Source of the DNA: an uncultured Spirochaetaceae bacterium
Lineage (GTDB): Bacteria; Spirochaetota; Spirochaetia; Sphaerochaetales; Sphaerochaetaceae
Assembly: GCA_944389275.1 (NCBI GenBank)
Contig: CALXLT010000042.1
Coordinates: 62,001-126,000, forward strand
Length of the DNA: 64,000 bases
Direction: 5' to 3'
Shown here in pieces: positions 18,748 through 26,446 of this stretch. Position 1 is the first letter of the stretch. Each line of letters begins with the position of its first letter. The notes under the pieces were generated by a model, which was not told the DNA's origin, searched no databases, and saw only the letters and a list, made by a program, of their open reading frames with translations. A program made the translations under genes and the position numbers.

Positions 18748-20807
18748 TGGACATAGAATCCGTATTCTCTCCCGGCGGCGAGCTTGATTCCGTCCTTCCA
18801 TCATACTCCTTCCGCTCCGGACAGCTTGAGATGGCCCGCCTTGTCGATGAGGCCATTAGGGAGGGAAAGCATCTTGTCGTCGAGGCAGGGACGGGAATAG
18901 GCAAGAGCTTCGCGTACCTTGCCCCGATATTCCTCCGCGCCGCTGCTGACGATGGATCTGCGTATGTCATCGCCACATCAACTATAACGCTTGAGAAGCA
19001 GCTCTATGATAAGGATATCCCGATACTGAAGAAGGCCCTTGGCCTGGACATCGACACGGCGATCCTCTTCGGCCGCTCGAACTATCTCTGCGTGAGGAGG
19101 TGGGAGGAGGTGAGGCTTGAGCGGAAGGCCCTTGGCGTGAAGGAAGGGAAGGCTGAGGCCGCTTTCGACGCGTGGGCCGAGAGCACGGAGACAGGAGCCT
19201 CTGCGGAGATCGAGGACGAGAAGGTCGGACGCCTTTTCCCATCGCTCTCGTCTGACGAGAAGGACTGCCCCTCATTCCGCTGCCCGTTCTATCAGCAGTG
19301 CTATTTCTACTCGGCGCGCCGCAAGGCCCAGAAGGCGCGCATCATCGTCACGAACCACCATCTCCTGCTGCTTGACGCGAAGAACAGGGAGGAGACGGGA
19401 AAGGGCTTTGAGGATGACGCGGTCCTTCCGTCCTACCAGGTTGCCGTTATAGACGAGGCCCATCACATCGAGGCGGAGGCTACCGATATCCTATCGCTCA
19501 CATACTCATCTGACGCCGTCTCACGCTACCTCGATTACCTGACGCGGCGCGAGAAGCGCTTCGGATCGGCATCGATCCTCGATTTCCTCTCCGTCGAGGA
19601 GAAGGACAGGGGAGTCGGGAACCGCATAAAGGAGGCAGCGGCCCATATCCGCACGCTCATGGGGCAGTATGACAGGGTCCTTTCCGATATCTTCAGCGGC
19701 CATGGATCCGAGTTCCTTCTCACCGAGGAATTCTATTCCAGGAACAGGGAGAGAATAAGGGAAGGCGAGGTGATAGCTGATGAGCTGAGGCGGATGCAGG
19801 CGGACGCATATTCAGGATACAGGGAGAATCCCTCAGAGGAGAATGCCGTCTATTTCGATCTTCTCCTGAGATACCTCTCAACTCTCTCGGCCTATGCGGA
19901 TATCCTCCTGGACTTCATCCGCTTCTCCGACTGGGATGGGACTATCCCATACGCCAGGAGCAGAGGAGACAAGTGGGAGGTGAAGCTCTCGCCCATGGAC
20001 ACGGGGCCCGTGCTCCATCGCATGCTGCTCTCAAATCTCTCATCTGTCATCTACTCCTCAGCGACGCTGTCCGTAGGGAACTCCTTTGAGTACTTCGCGC
20101 GCCGCTCGGGACTTGCCGAGGATAGGGGAAGGATGCTCTCATCTGTCTTCCATTCCCCTTTCGCCTATGGGCGTAACCTCATGCTCCTCGTGCCATCTGA
20201 CGGCGTTTCCTTCACGAGAAGCCAGAGCGATGGCTACACGGAATACGTTTCGAAGACCGTGCGCGACGCGGTCCTCTCCTCCGGTGGCGGCGCTCTTGTC
20301 CTCTTTACATCGAAGGACATGATGAGGTCGGTCTACTCATCTCTTTCAGAGGAGATCCCTGACCTCCTGATCCAGGATGACAGGTCCTCAAGGGCGGCGC
20401 TTCTCTCCGCTTTCCGTGAGCGCAAGGACAGCTCCCTCTTCGCTGTCTCCTCTTTCTGGGAGGGGATAGACGCCCCCGGCGACACGCTCCGCCTCGTCAT
20501 AATCGTCAAGCTTCCGTTCGCCGTCCCGTCAACGCCTATAGAGGCGGCGAGGGCGCGGCATTTGGAGAAGAACGGCGGCCGGCCATTCATGGAGATATCG
20601 CTGCCGGAAGCGACGCTGAGGCTCAAGCAGGGCCTTGGAAGGCTTATCAGGAGCGAGGATGACAAGGGTGTCGTGCTGATCCTCGACACGCGCGTCATAA
20701 CAACCTATTACGGCCGCATCATGCTCTCCTCACTTCCCGAGTGCTACTTTCCTGAGGACACCACGCTCTCGAACATGCCGGCTAAGATCGAGAGATTCAT
20801 TTTCTGA
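18747..20807 (+). CDS. dinG: DinG/XPD-like iron-sulfur DNA helicase
   Basis: A 686-residue superfamily 2 helicase. Walker A EAGTGIGKSFAYL is near residues 45-57 and the DEAH box VIDEAHHIE near 235. Between them are four cysteines (NYLC, CPSFRCPFYQQC) that fit the iron-sulfur cluster of DinG/XPD proteins. C-terminal motifs SSFWEGIDAPGD and QGLGRLIRSEDD are helicase motifs V and VI. It resolves R-loops and forked structures during repair. The ATG at 18747 overlaps the NtrC stop (TGATG). It ends the operon, directly followed by the groES terminator on the other strand. Confidence 0.9.
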   Translation: MDIESVFSPGGELDSVLPSYSFRSGQLEMARLVDEAIREGKHLVVEAGTGIGKSFAYLAPIFLRAAADDGSAYVIATSTITLEKQLYDKDIPILKKALGLDIDTAILFGRSNYLCVRRWEEVRLERKALGVKEGKAEAAFDAWAESTETGASAEIEDEKVGRLFPSLSSDEKDCPSFRCPFYQQCYFYSARRKAQKARIIVTNHHLLLLDAKNREETGKGFEDDAVLPSYQVAVIDEAHHIEAEATDILSLTYSSDAVSRYLDYLTRREKRFGSASILDFLSVEEKDRGVGNRIKEAAAHIRTLMGQYDRVLSDIFSGHGSEFLLTEEFYSRNRERIREGEVIADELRRMQADAYSGYRENPSEENAVYFDLLLRYLSTLSAYADILLDFIRFSDWDGTIPYARSRGDKWEVKLSPMDTGPVLHRMLLSNLSSVIYSSATLSVGNSFEYFARRSGLAEDRGRMLSSVFHSPFAYGRNLMLLVPSDGVSFTRSQSDGYTEYVSKTVRDAVLSSGGGALVLFTSKDMMRSVYSSLSEEIPDLLIQDDRSSRAALLSAFRERKDSSLFAVSSFWEGIDAPGDTLRLVIIVKLPFAVPSTPIEAARARHLEKNGGRPFMEISLPEATLRLKQGLGRLIRSEDDKGVVLILDTRVITTYYGRIMLSSLPECYFPEDTTLSNMPAKIERFIF

Positions 20808-20809
20808 TG

Positions 20810-20834
20810 AAAAAAGGACTGGCATCGCCAGTCC
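20810..20834 (-). terminator. Intrinsic terminator of groES
   Basis: On the minus strand an 8-base stem GGACTGGC / GCCAGTCC with a 3-base loop is followed by six T. It starts only 3 bases beyond the convergent dinG stop. Confidence 0.85.
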
Positions 20835-20854
20835 CCGCATTGCGCTTCTATCGC

Positions 20855-21118
20855 TTAGCCAAGCACGGCCAGGATATCCGCATAGTTGAGGATGAGGTAC
20901 TCCTCTCCATTGTCCTTGAACTGCGTTCCTGCGTACTTGTCATGGATGACCTCGTCACCTACCTTGACCTTGATGGACTCGTCATCGCCGATTGCGACGA
21001 CTGTCGCGACCTGTGTCTTCTCCTGTGCTGTCTGAGGGATATAGATACCTGATGCTGTCTTCTCCTCAACAGCCTTTGCCTTTACAAGCACTCTGTCACC
21101 AAGTGGAATGATCTTCAT
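20855..21118 (-). CDS. groES: Co-chaperonin GroES
   Basis: An 87-residue GroES: MKIIPLGDRVLVKAKAVEEKT start, the mobile loop EEKTASGIYIPQTAQEK, and GDEVIHDKYAGTQF. It caps GroEL in protein folding. groEL is not adjacent, so the gene stands alone. AGAGGTGAGC is a plausible ribosome-binding site. No CIRCE inverted repeat (the HrcA operator) is visible in the 60 bases upstream. Confidence 0.96.
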   Translation of the reverse strand: MKIIPLGDRVLVKAKAVEEKTASGIYIPQTAQEKTQVATVVAIGDDESIKVKVGDEVIHDKYAGTQFKDNGEEYLILNYADILAVLG

Positions 21119-21273
21119 ATTCGCTCACCTCTAGATAATGATCTTGGTCATTGACCATAAAGGAATATACATAGAGCAGGATGAAACGGCAAGAGAGGGA
21201 AGGAAAAACTTCTTCTTCACAAGCTCTTCACTTTTTCGGTTTTCTTATTATCTTACGCATGAGGGTTGAGGTT

Positions 21274-21651
21274 ATGGATAACGCTCTGAGCATCATAAGG
21301 TACAAGGAAGGATCGAGGGAGGCGAGGATGAACGACCGGGCCGCCGCGTTCGAGTCCTATGTATCCGCGTTCCTCTCGCGCCTTGACGGAGTCGAGCTTA
21401 CCCTCGAGTTCGTCACCTTCTACCGCTACCAGCTGCTATCATACCTCAAGGCGAAGCCTGTGTTCATACTGTCCCTGCCTGAGGGCGATATGATCTCCGA
21501 TCTGATCAAGGATAGCTATGAGTCCTTCCTCTCAGCGTTGGAATCATCGCCTTTCAATATCACGGGAGAGGGCAAGCGCAACCTCCTGGAGTCGGTGAGG
21601 ATAGCCTTTCCGTGGCAGAACGACACAGATGAGGAAGAGGATATCCTCTGA
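21274..21651 (+). CDS. Small hypothetical protein
   Basis: About 125 residues, no recognised family. The ATG at 21274 (MDNALSIIRYKEG) is preferred because GAGGTT lies just before it; the open frame reaches upstream to 21181. The protein looks helical and soluble, with an acidic end (DTDEEEDIL). No signal peptide is seen. It lies between groES (divergent) and the sigma-54-type promoter of the sigma factor gene. Function unknown. Confidence 0.55.
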   Translation: MDNALSIIRYKEGSREARMNDRAAAFESYVSAFLSRLDGVELTLEFVTFYRYQLLSYLKAKPVFILSLPEGDMISDLIKDSYESFLSALESSPFNITGEGKRNLLESVRIAFPWQNDTDEEEDIL

Positions 21652-21782
21652 GTGTCATAATGACCCGATTTGCCCCGTTTGCCTGCCGCCTGTAGCAAAG
21701 TGACCCTTTCTTTTCCTGAAGAACAAAAAGCGCATTTTAAGTATTTTGCTATACAATAAGCAATTATCTTTATTTTCAATAT

Positions 21783-21799
21783 TTGGCACGGATTCTGCA
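21783..21799 (+). promoter_or_regulatory. Sigma-54 (RpoN) -24/-12 promoter
   Basis: TTGGCACGGATTCTGCA matches the consensus TTGGCACG-N4-TTGCA except for one base, with the invariant GG and GC exactly ten bases apart. Predicted transcription start is near 21810, 26 bases before the ATG at 21836. A perfect palindrome GTCATAATGAC (21654-21664) and a TTTGC/GCAAA dyad lie 80-130 bases upstream, where NtrC-type enhancers bind. Confidence 0.75.
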
Positions 21800-21835
21800 G
21801 ATGCTTTATGAGACCCGAATAAGGAGGGCAAAAGC

Positions 21836-22717
21836 ATGGAAAACGCTAGGAAAGATATGGATATGATGGCGATGGACAACGACAACGAGGTCCTCTCCAT
21901 ATATCTTGCAGAGATAAACAGGATTCCTCTCATCTCCCATGAGGAGGAGTATGAGCTTGCCCTCAGGGCGAAGAGCGGGGACAGGGCGGCGCGCGAGAAG
22001 CTCCTGAACGCCAACCTCCGCTTCGTGGTGTCGGTTGCGAAGAAGTTCCGCGGACAGGGCCTTCCGCTCTCGGACCTCATAAACGAGGGCAACATCGGCC
22101 TCATAACCGCGCTTGACAAGTTCGAGCCTGAGAAGGGATACCATTTCATATCATACGCGGTATGGTGGATCCGCCAGGCCATAATGAAGGCTATATCAGA
22201 GAAGGGAAGGACAGTGCGCCTCCCTCTCAACAGGGCAAATGAGCTGATGCAGATCCAGAAGGCGATGAAGACGATCATCCACGACAAGGAGACCGCTGAT
22301 CCAAGCATAGAGGAGATCGCGGAGGCCACAGGACTGGACAGCGCGCTCGTAAGCGACCTTCTCTCCATCAGCCAGGATGTCGTGTCCATCGACAGCCCGG
22401 TAAGGAGGGGAGAGGAGAGCGACACGGCTCTCGGAGAGTTCATCGAGGATGAGTCGGACGGGCCGGAGAAGCAGGTGATGGACAGCGCGCTCCGCGCTGA
22501 GGTGAGGTCGCTTCTTTCGACGCTCTCTGACAAGGAGAGGGACATAATAGAGCTCAGGTACGGGCTTTCCGGCGAGAAGCCGATGTCTCTCAAGGAGATA
22601 GGCGAGAGATACTCCCTTACGAAGGAGAGGATCAGGCAGATCGAGAAGAGAGCTCTCGAGAAGCTCAGGGCCTACTCAGACGCAAAGGACGTAGGCGTAT
22701 TCAGCCAAGCTTGCTGA
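21836..22717 (+). CDS. Sigma-70-family RNA polymerase sigma factor (primary-like, lacking region 1.1)
   Basis: A 293-residue sigma factor. Region 1.2 reads VLSIYLAEINRIPLISHEEE; regions 2.1-2.4 include LLNANLRFVVSVAKKF, LINEGNIGLITALDKFEPEKGYHFISYAVWWIRQAI; region 3 follows; region 4.2 ends YSLTKERIRQIEKRALEKLR. The absence of region 1.1 and the short length fit a group 2 or RpoS-like factor rather than the housekeeping sigma. The ribosome-binding site AAGGAGG is strong. The upstream promoter is of the sigma-54 type, so this gene should be switched on by an NtrC-like activator such as the one at 17389. Confidence 0.92.
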   Translation: MENARKDMDMMAMDNDNEVLSIYLAEINRIPLISHEEEYELALRAKSGDRAAREKLLNANLRFVVSVAKKFRGQGLPLSDLINEGNIGLITALDKFEPEKGYHFISYAVWWIRQAIMKAISEKGRTVRLPLNRANELMQIQKAMKTIIHDKETADPSIEEIAEATGLDSALVSDLLSISQDVVSIDSPVRRGEESDTALGEFIEDESDGPEKQVMDSALRAEVRSLLSTLSDKERDIIELRYGLSGEKPMSLKEIGERYSLTKERIRQIEKRALEKLRAYSDAKDVGVFSQAC

Positions 22718-22743
22718 TGCGCACCATAATGCTATCCAATTCC

Positions 22744-22769
22744 GCCTCCCTGCCACGCGGTGGGGAGGC
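22744..22769. terminator. Hairpin between convergent sigma factor and repressor genes
   Basis: An 11-base stem GCCTCCCTGCC / GGTGGGGAGGC (two G-T pairs) with a 4-base loop sits between the two stops. The T tract is poor on both strands, so termination is plausible but not certain. Confidence 0.45.
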
Positions 22770-22773
22770 TATC

Positions 22774-23148
22774 TTATGCCTTCATCTCCTCGGCGTGGCG
22801 CTGTATGGCCCTGAATGACTCGTCGGATATCACATGCTCGATGCGGCAGGCGTCCTCCTCAGCCGTCTTGGGATCGACGCCAAGCCTTATCAGATAGGAG
22901 GAGAGTGCCTTATGGCGCTCGTAGATCGTCCTCGCGATCTCCTCCCCTGGAGGCAGAAGCGTTATGGCCCCCGTGTCGGTCTCCATCGAGATGTATCCAT
23001 TCTCCTTGAGGTTCTTTATCGCGCGGCTCACGCTCGGCTTGGAGAATCCCATGTCATGCGCTATGTCGATCGAGCGTACGATGCTCCTCTTCTCCGATAG
23101 CCTCAGTATTGTCTCGAGATACATCTCCGCTGATTCCTGGATGGTCAT
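22774..23148 (-). CDS. DtxR/MntR-family metal-dependent repressor
   Basis: A 124-residue protein with an N-terminal winged HTH (MTIQESAEMYLETILRL, then DIAHDMGFSKPSVSRAIKNLKENGYI) and a dimerization/metal-binding domain (ERHKALSSYLIRLGV, DACRIEHVISDESF). His/Glu/Cys residues ERHK, EEDACRIEH match DtxR/MntR metal ligands. The short form without an SH3 domain is MntR-like, so it may sense manganese or iron. It is divergent from ppdK across a 209-base region rich in repeats. Confidence 0.88.
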   Translation of the reverse strand: MTIQESAEMYLETILRLSEKRSIVRSIDIAHDMGFSKPSVSRAIKNLKENGYISMETDTGAITLLPPGEEIARTIYERHKALSSYLIRLGVDPKTAEEDACRIEHVISDESFRAIQRHAEEMKA

Positions 23149-23170
23149 ATGCTAAGCTCCTTACCCTTCA

Positions 23171-23267
23171 GTATAAGCTGAAACGGGGGCAAAAGTGAAA
23201 CAGATTGTGAAATATGTGCCAAAAGTGAAACATTGTTTCATTTTTATTTTGCAAATTTAGCTTATAC
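23171..23267. promoter_or_regulatory. Repeat-rich operator region between repressor gene and ppdK
   Basis: Three nested patterns are visible. A 9-base inverted repeat GTATAAGCT (23171-23179) / AGCTTATAC (23259-23267) frames the region. A 12-base direct repeat AAAAGTGAAACA occurs at 23191-23202 and 23221-23232, exactly 30 bases apart. The second copy is half of the palindrome TGAAACATTGTTTCA (23226-23240). These look like binding sites for one or two dimeric regulators, possibly the repressor itself. Confidence 0.55.
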
Positions 23268-23299
23268 AAAGAATAATCCAATGAAAAAACGGCAATTGA

Positions 23300-23326
23300 T
23301 TGACGCACGGTCATCTTCTGTATAAC
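23300..23326 (+). promoter_or_regulatory. Candidate ppdK promoter
   Basis: TTGACG (23300-23305) and TATAAC (23321-23326) are separated by 15 bases, shorter than the ideal 17. An alternative -10, TAACAT, would give 17. The leader to the ATG at 23358 contains the ribosome-binding site AGAGGA. Confidence 0.45.
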
Positions 23327-23357
23327 ATCTAGGCGATAAATTTAAGAGGATTAGGAA

Positions 23358-26063
23358 ATGGCAGAGAAAAAGAAGTACGTTTATTTCTTCGGCGATGGAA
23401 AGGCTGAAGGATCTGCAGACATGAAGGGTCTTCTTGGAGGAAAGGGCGCTAACCTTGCCGACATGACCTCCATTGGCCTTCCGGTACCTCCCGGATTCAC
23501 GATCACGACAGAGGCATGCGCCTTCTGGGACGAGCACAAGGCTTATCCAGAGGGAATGAGGGAGGAGGTCCTTTCTAACCTCCACAAGCTCGAGAAGATG
23601 ATGGGCGCGAAGCTCGGCGACAAGGAGAATCCTCTTCTTGTATCGGTCCGCTCCGGCGCTGCCCAGTCCATGCCAGGCATGATGGACACAGTCCTCAACC
23701 TCGGCCTCAACCCGGACTCTCTCGAGGCTCTTATAAAGAAGACGAAGAACGAGCGCTTCGCGTGGGACAGTTACCGCCGCTTCATCCAGATGTTCGGCGA
23801 TGTCGTCATGGGAGTGCCTCACTCACAGTTCGAATATGCCCTCCAGTCCGTAAAGGATGAGAATGGCAAGCACTTCGACACGGAGCTTGATGTCGACAAC
23901 CTCAAGGAAGTCATCAAGCGCTACAAGATCATCTACAAGAAGGCCACGGGCGAGGACTTCCCGACAGATCCTGAGTACCAGCTCTTCAAGACGATCGACG
24001 CGGTCTTCAGGTCATGGAACAACGACAGGGCCATCAAGTACAGGCTCATGAATGATATCCGCGGCCTTCTCGGCACCGCTGTAAACGTCCAGTCGATGGT
24101 ATTCGGCAACATGGGCGACACATCCGGAACGGGAGTGGCGTTCACCCGTGACCCGTCCACAGGCGAGAACAAGTTCTATGGCGAGTACCTGATGAACGCG
24201 CAGGGCGAGGACGTCGTAGCAGGCATCAGGACACCTCAGAAGCTCGACACGCTCCTTAGCGTCAATCCTGACGTGTTCGACCAGCTCTGCAACATCCGCT
24301 CGATTCTCGAGAAGCATTACCATGACATGCAGGATATCGAGTTCACGATCCAGGAAGGCAAGCTCTTCATGCTTCAGACAAGAAGCGGCAAGAGGACGAT
24401 CTTCGCATGGCTCAGGAGCCAGGTCGAGATGGTCGAGGAAGGCCTTATCGACAAGAAGACAGCTGTCTCCCGCGTTCCTGCGTCCGAGTTCAACAAGCTT
24501 TTCGCTCCTATCCTTGACAACAACTACATCAAGGAGCTTTCGCTCAAGGAGACCACGCACGGCCTCAACGCCTCCCCAGGAGGAGCATGCGGCCAGATCT
24601 ACTTCACGGCCAAGGAGGCTGAGGAAGCTGCAGCGATGGGCAAGGATGTCCTTCTTGTCAGGACTGAGACCAGCCCTGAGGATATCGGGGGAATGGCTGT
24701 CTCCAAGGGTATCGTCACATGCCGCGGAGGCATGACAAGCCACGCAGCGGTCGTAGCCCGCGGAATGGGATGCCCATGCGTATCCGGATGCGGAGAGATC
24801 CACATCGACGAGATCAAGAAGACACTTGAGGTCGATGGCAAGATCCTCGTTGAGGGCGACTACATGTCCATCGATGGATTCACGGGAGCTGTGTACGCGC
24901 AGAAGATCCCTGTAAAGCCATCCGAGATCATGCAGGTCCTCGAGGGCTCCATGGATGAGAAGGATTCCATCCTCTACCAGAACTACAAGAAGTTCATGGA
25001 TTACGTGAATGAGATCAAGACGATGGCTGTCCGCACCAACGCAGACACCCCTCAGGACGCTCATCACGCTGTCCAGCTCGGCGCCGAGGGCGTAGGACTT
25101 TGCCGCACTGAGCACATGTTCTTCGGCGGCAAGAGGATAATCTCGATGCGCAAGATGATCCTTGCCGACACATATGGCGAGAGGCAGATCGCGCTTTCCG
25201 AGCTCCTGCCAATGCAGAGAGAGGACTTAATCGGCATCTTCCGCGAGCTCAAGGGGCTCCCGGTCACGATCCGCCTGCTTGATCCTCCTCTCCATGAGTT
25301 CCTCCCGAACGACCACACATCGCGCCATGAGATGGCTCTCCAGCTCGGCACGACTGTCGAGACGATCTCCAAGAAGATCAATGCTCTCCAGGAGTTCAAC
25401 CCGATGCTTGGCTTCCGCGGATGCCGCCTTGCGATCGTCTATCCAGAGATCCTCGAGATGCAGGTAAGGGCGATCATCGAGGCCGCTATCACGGTCAAGA
25501 GGCAGGGTGTGGACGTTCATCCGGAGATCATGATCCCGCTCGTGGGCATCTGGAAGGAGTTCGACTTCTGCAAGAAGCACGCTGAGGCTGTCATCGAGAA
25601 GGTATTCGAGGAGCAGGGACTCAAGGTCGAGTACAAGATCGGTACGATGGTCGAGGTTCCTCGCGCCGCTATCACCGCAGATGAGATCGCGAAGGAAGCT
25701 GAGTTCTTCTCGTTCGGCACGAACGACCTGACACAGATGACCTGCGGATTCTCACGCGATGACGCCTCGTCATTCCTCTCGCACTACGTCAACGATCCTG
25801 ACAAGCAGTTCTATCCGTACGATCCGTTCGCGACGATTGATTTCGACGGTGTCGGCAAGATGATCAAGCTTGCTGTCAAGCTCGGCCGCGAGACAAGGCC
25901 TGGCATGAAGATGGGTATCTGCGGCGAGCACGGCGGAGATCCGAAGTCAATCGCCTTCTGCCAGTCAGTCGGACTTGACTATGTGTCATGCTCACCATTC
26001 AGAGTGCCTATCGCACGCCTTGCCGCTGCACAGGCCGCGATTGAGGCAGAGAAGAAGAACTGA
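23358..26063 (+). CDS. ppdK: Pyruvate, phosphate dikinase
   Basis: A full-length 901-residue PPDK, which interconverts pyruvate + ATP + Pi and phosphoenolpyruvate + AMP + PPi; in anaerobes it often works in glycolysis. The ATP-grasp domain starts GGKGANLADMTSIGLPVPPGFTI; the phosphohistidine is in GGMTSHAAVVARGMG (His near residue 459); the C-terminal TIM-barrel has LCRTEHMFF, GFRGCRLA and GFSRDDASSFLSHY. Codons are strongly biased to a C- or G-ending set, as for a highly expressed gene. It is monocistronic with its own terminator. Confidence 0.98.
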   Translation: MAEKKKYVYFFGDGKAEGSADMKGLLGGKGANLADMTSIGLPVPPGFTITTEACAFWDEHKAYPEGMREEVLSNLHKLEKMMGAKLGDKENPLLVSVRSGAAQSMPGMMDTVLNLGLNPDSLEALIKKTKNERFAWDSYRRFIQMFGDVVMGVPHSQFEYALQSVKDENGKHFDTELDVDNLKEVIKRYKIIYKKATGEDFPTDPEYQLFKTIDAVFRSWNNDRAIKYRLMNDIRGLLGTAVNVQSMVFGNMGDTSGTGVAFTRDPSTGENKFYGEYLMNAQGEDVVAGIRTPQKLDTLLSVNPDVFDQLCNIRSILEKHYHDMQDIEFTIQEGKLFMLQTRSGKRTIFAWLRSQVEMVEEGLIDKKTAVSRVPASEFNKLFAPILDNNYIKELSLKETTHGLNASPGGACGQIYFTAKEAEEAAAMGKDVLLVRTETSPEDIGGMAVSKGIVTCRGGMTSHAAVVARGMGCPCVSGCGEIHIDEIKKTLEVDGKILVEGDYMSIDGFTGAVYAQKIPVKPSEIMQVLEGSMDEKDSILYQNYKKFMDYVNEIKTMAVRTNADTPQDAHHAVQLGAEGVGLCRTEHMFFGGKRIISMRKMILADTYGERQIALSELLPMQREDLIGIFRELKGLPVTIRLLDPPLHEFLPNDHTSRHEMALQLGTTVETISKKINALQEFNPMLGFRGCRLAIVYPEILEMQVRAIIEAAITVKRQGVDVHPEIMIPLVGIWKEFDFCKKHAEAVIEKVFEEQGLKVEYKIGTMVEVPRAAITADEIAKEAEFFSFGTNDLTQMTCGFSRDDASSFLSHYVNDPDKQFYPYDPFATIDFDGVGKMIKLAVKLGRETRPGMKMGICGEHGGDPKSIAFCQSVGLDYVSCSPFRVPIARLAAAQAAIEAEKKN

Positions 26064-26082
26064 GCATAATAGCGCAGTGTAT

Positions 26083-26116
26083 ATGGAGAGGGTAGCGATA
26101 TCCTCTCCATTTTTTT
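26083..26116 (+). terminator. Intrinsic terminator of ppdK
   Basis: A 9-base stem ATGGAGAGG / CCTCTCCAT with a 10-base loop is followed directly by a run of T. Confidence 0.9.
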
Positions 26117-26144
26117 AATATCGAAAACAGCAATGAAAGCTTAT

Positions 26145-26235
26145 AAAAATAGGAGACCCCCGGTCTCCCTGTTTTTGATTAGCCCCCAGAACGCATCCGG
26201 GGGGGACGGACTGATAGCCCGAGCTACCCACCGCA
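26145..26235 (-). ncRNA. Candidate small RNA, tandem unit 1
   Basis: A 91-base unit repeated without indels 127 bases away. Read on the minus strand it has its own promoter (TTGACT at 26265-26270, TAGGAT at 26241-26246, spacer 18), a predicted 5' end near 26234, a TAGC/GCTA hairpin, a C-rich/G-rich stem-loop (26183-26203) and a 3' terminator GGAGACC/GGTCTCC followed by TATTTTT. No open reading frame fits. Between the two units the central stem has a compensatory C-G to T-A change, which supports a structured RNA. No known RNA family was recognised. The terminator hairpin also has a T run on the plus strand, so the strand call is an inference. Confidence 0.65.
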
Positions 26236-26264
26236 CTTAAATCCTACATATAAAACATGCTGCA

Positions 26265-26270
26265 AGTCAA
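26265..26270 (-). promoter_or_regulatory. -35 box of small-RNA unit 1
   Basis: TTGACT on the minus strand directly follows the T tail of unit 2. Its -10 is TAGGAT at 26241-26246 (spacer 18). Confidence 0.5.
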
Positions 26271-26271
26271 C

Positions 26272-26362
26272 AAAAATAGGAGACCCCCGGTCTCCCTGTT
26301 TTTGATTAGCTCCTAGAGCGCATCTAGGGGGGACGGACTGATAGCCCAAGCTACCCACCGCA
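26272..26362 (-). ncRNA. Candidate small RNA, tandem unit 2
   Basis: The second 91-base unit differs from the first at six positions, five within the central stem-loop and one in a hairpin loop. The terminal hairpin is identical. Minus-strand signals are TTGACG (26391-26396), GATTAT (26366-26371, spacer 19) and a predicted 5' end near 26360. The stem CTCCTAGA/TCTAGGGG (plus-strand view) keeps pairing despite the changes. Each unit therefore has its own promoter and terminator, as in other multicopy small RNAs. The next gene on the plus strand starts 85 bases away and points the other way. Confidence 0.65.
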
Positions 26363-26390
26363 GCTATAATCTGGCAGATAACAAGTCTTT

Positions 26391-26396
26391 CGTCAA
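26391..26396 (-). promoter_or_regulatory. -35 box of small-RNA unit 2
   Basis: TTGACG on the minus strand, paired with GATTAT at 26366-26371. Distance to the start of the RNA unit is within one base of that in unit 1. Confidence 0.5.
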
Positions 26397-26446
26397 CATG
26401 AATATGCCAATTGGATTATTTCACGGTTTTCTGCGTATTAGTTTAT

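Noticed and set aside
20855-21180. CIRCE element before groES
   Set aside because: No TTAGCACTC/GAGTGCTAA repeat found; only a short GGTCAATGACC dyad is present.
24012-25115. 367-codon open frame antisense to ppdK
   Set aside because: Long only because ppdK codons are strongly biased; no start signal or domain is visible.
26145-26362. Tandem repeats as a CRISPR array or tRNA pair
   Set aside because: Only two 91-base units with a 36-base gap and terminator hairpins; no cas genes, and the fold lacks tRNA T-arm and acceptor features.
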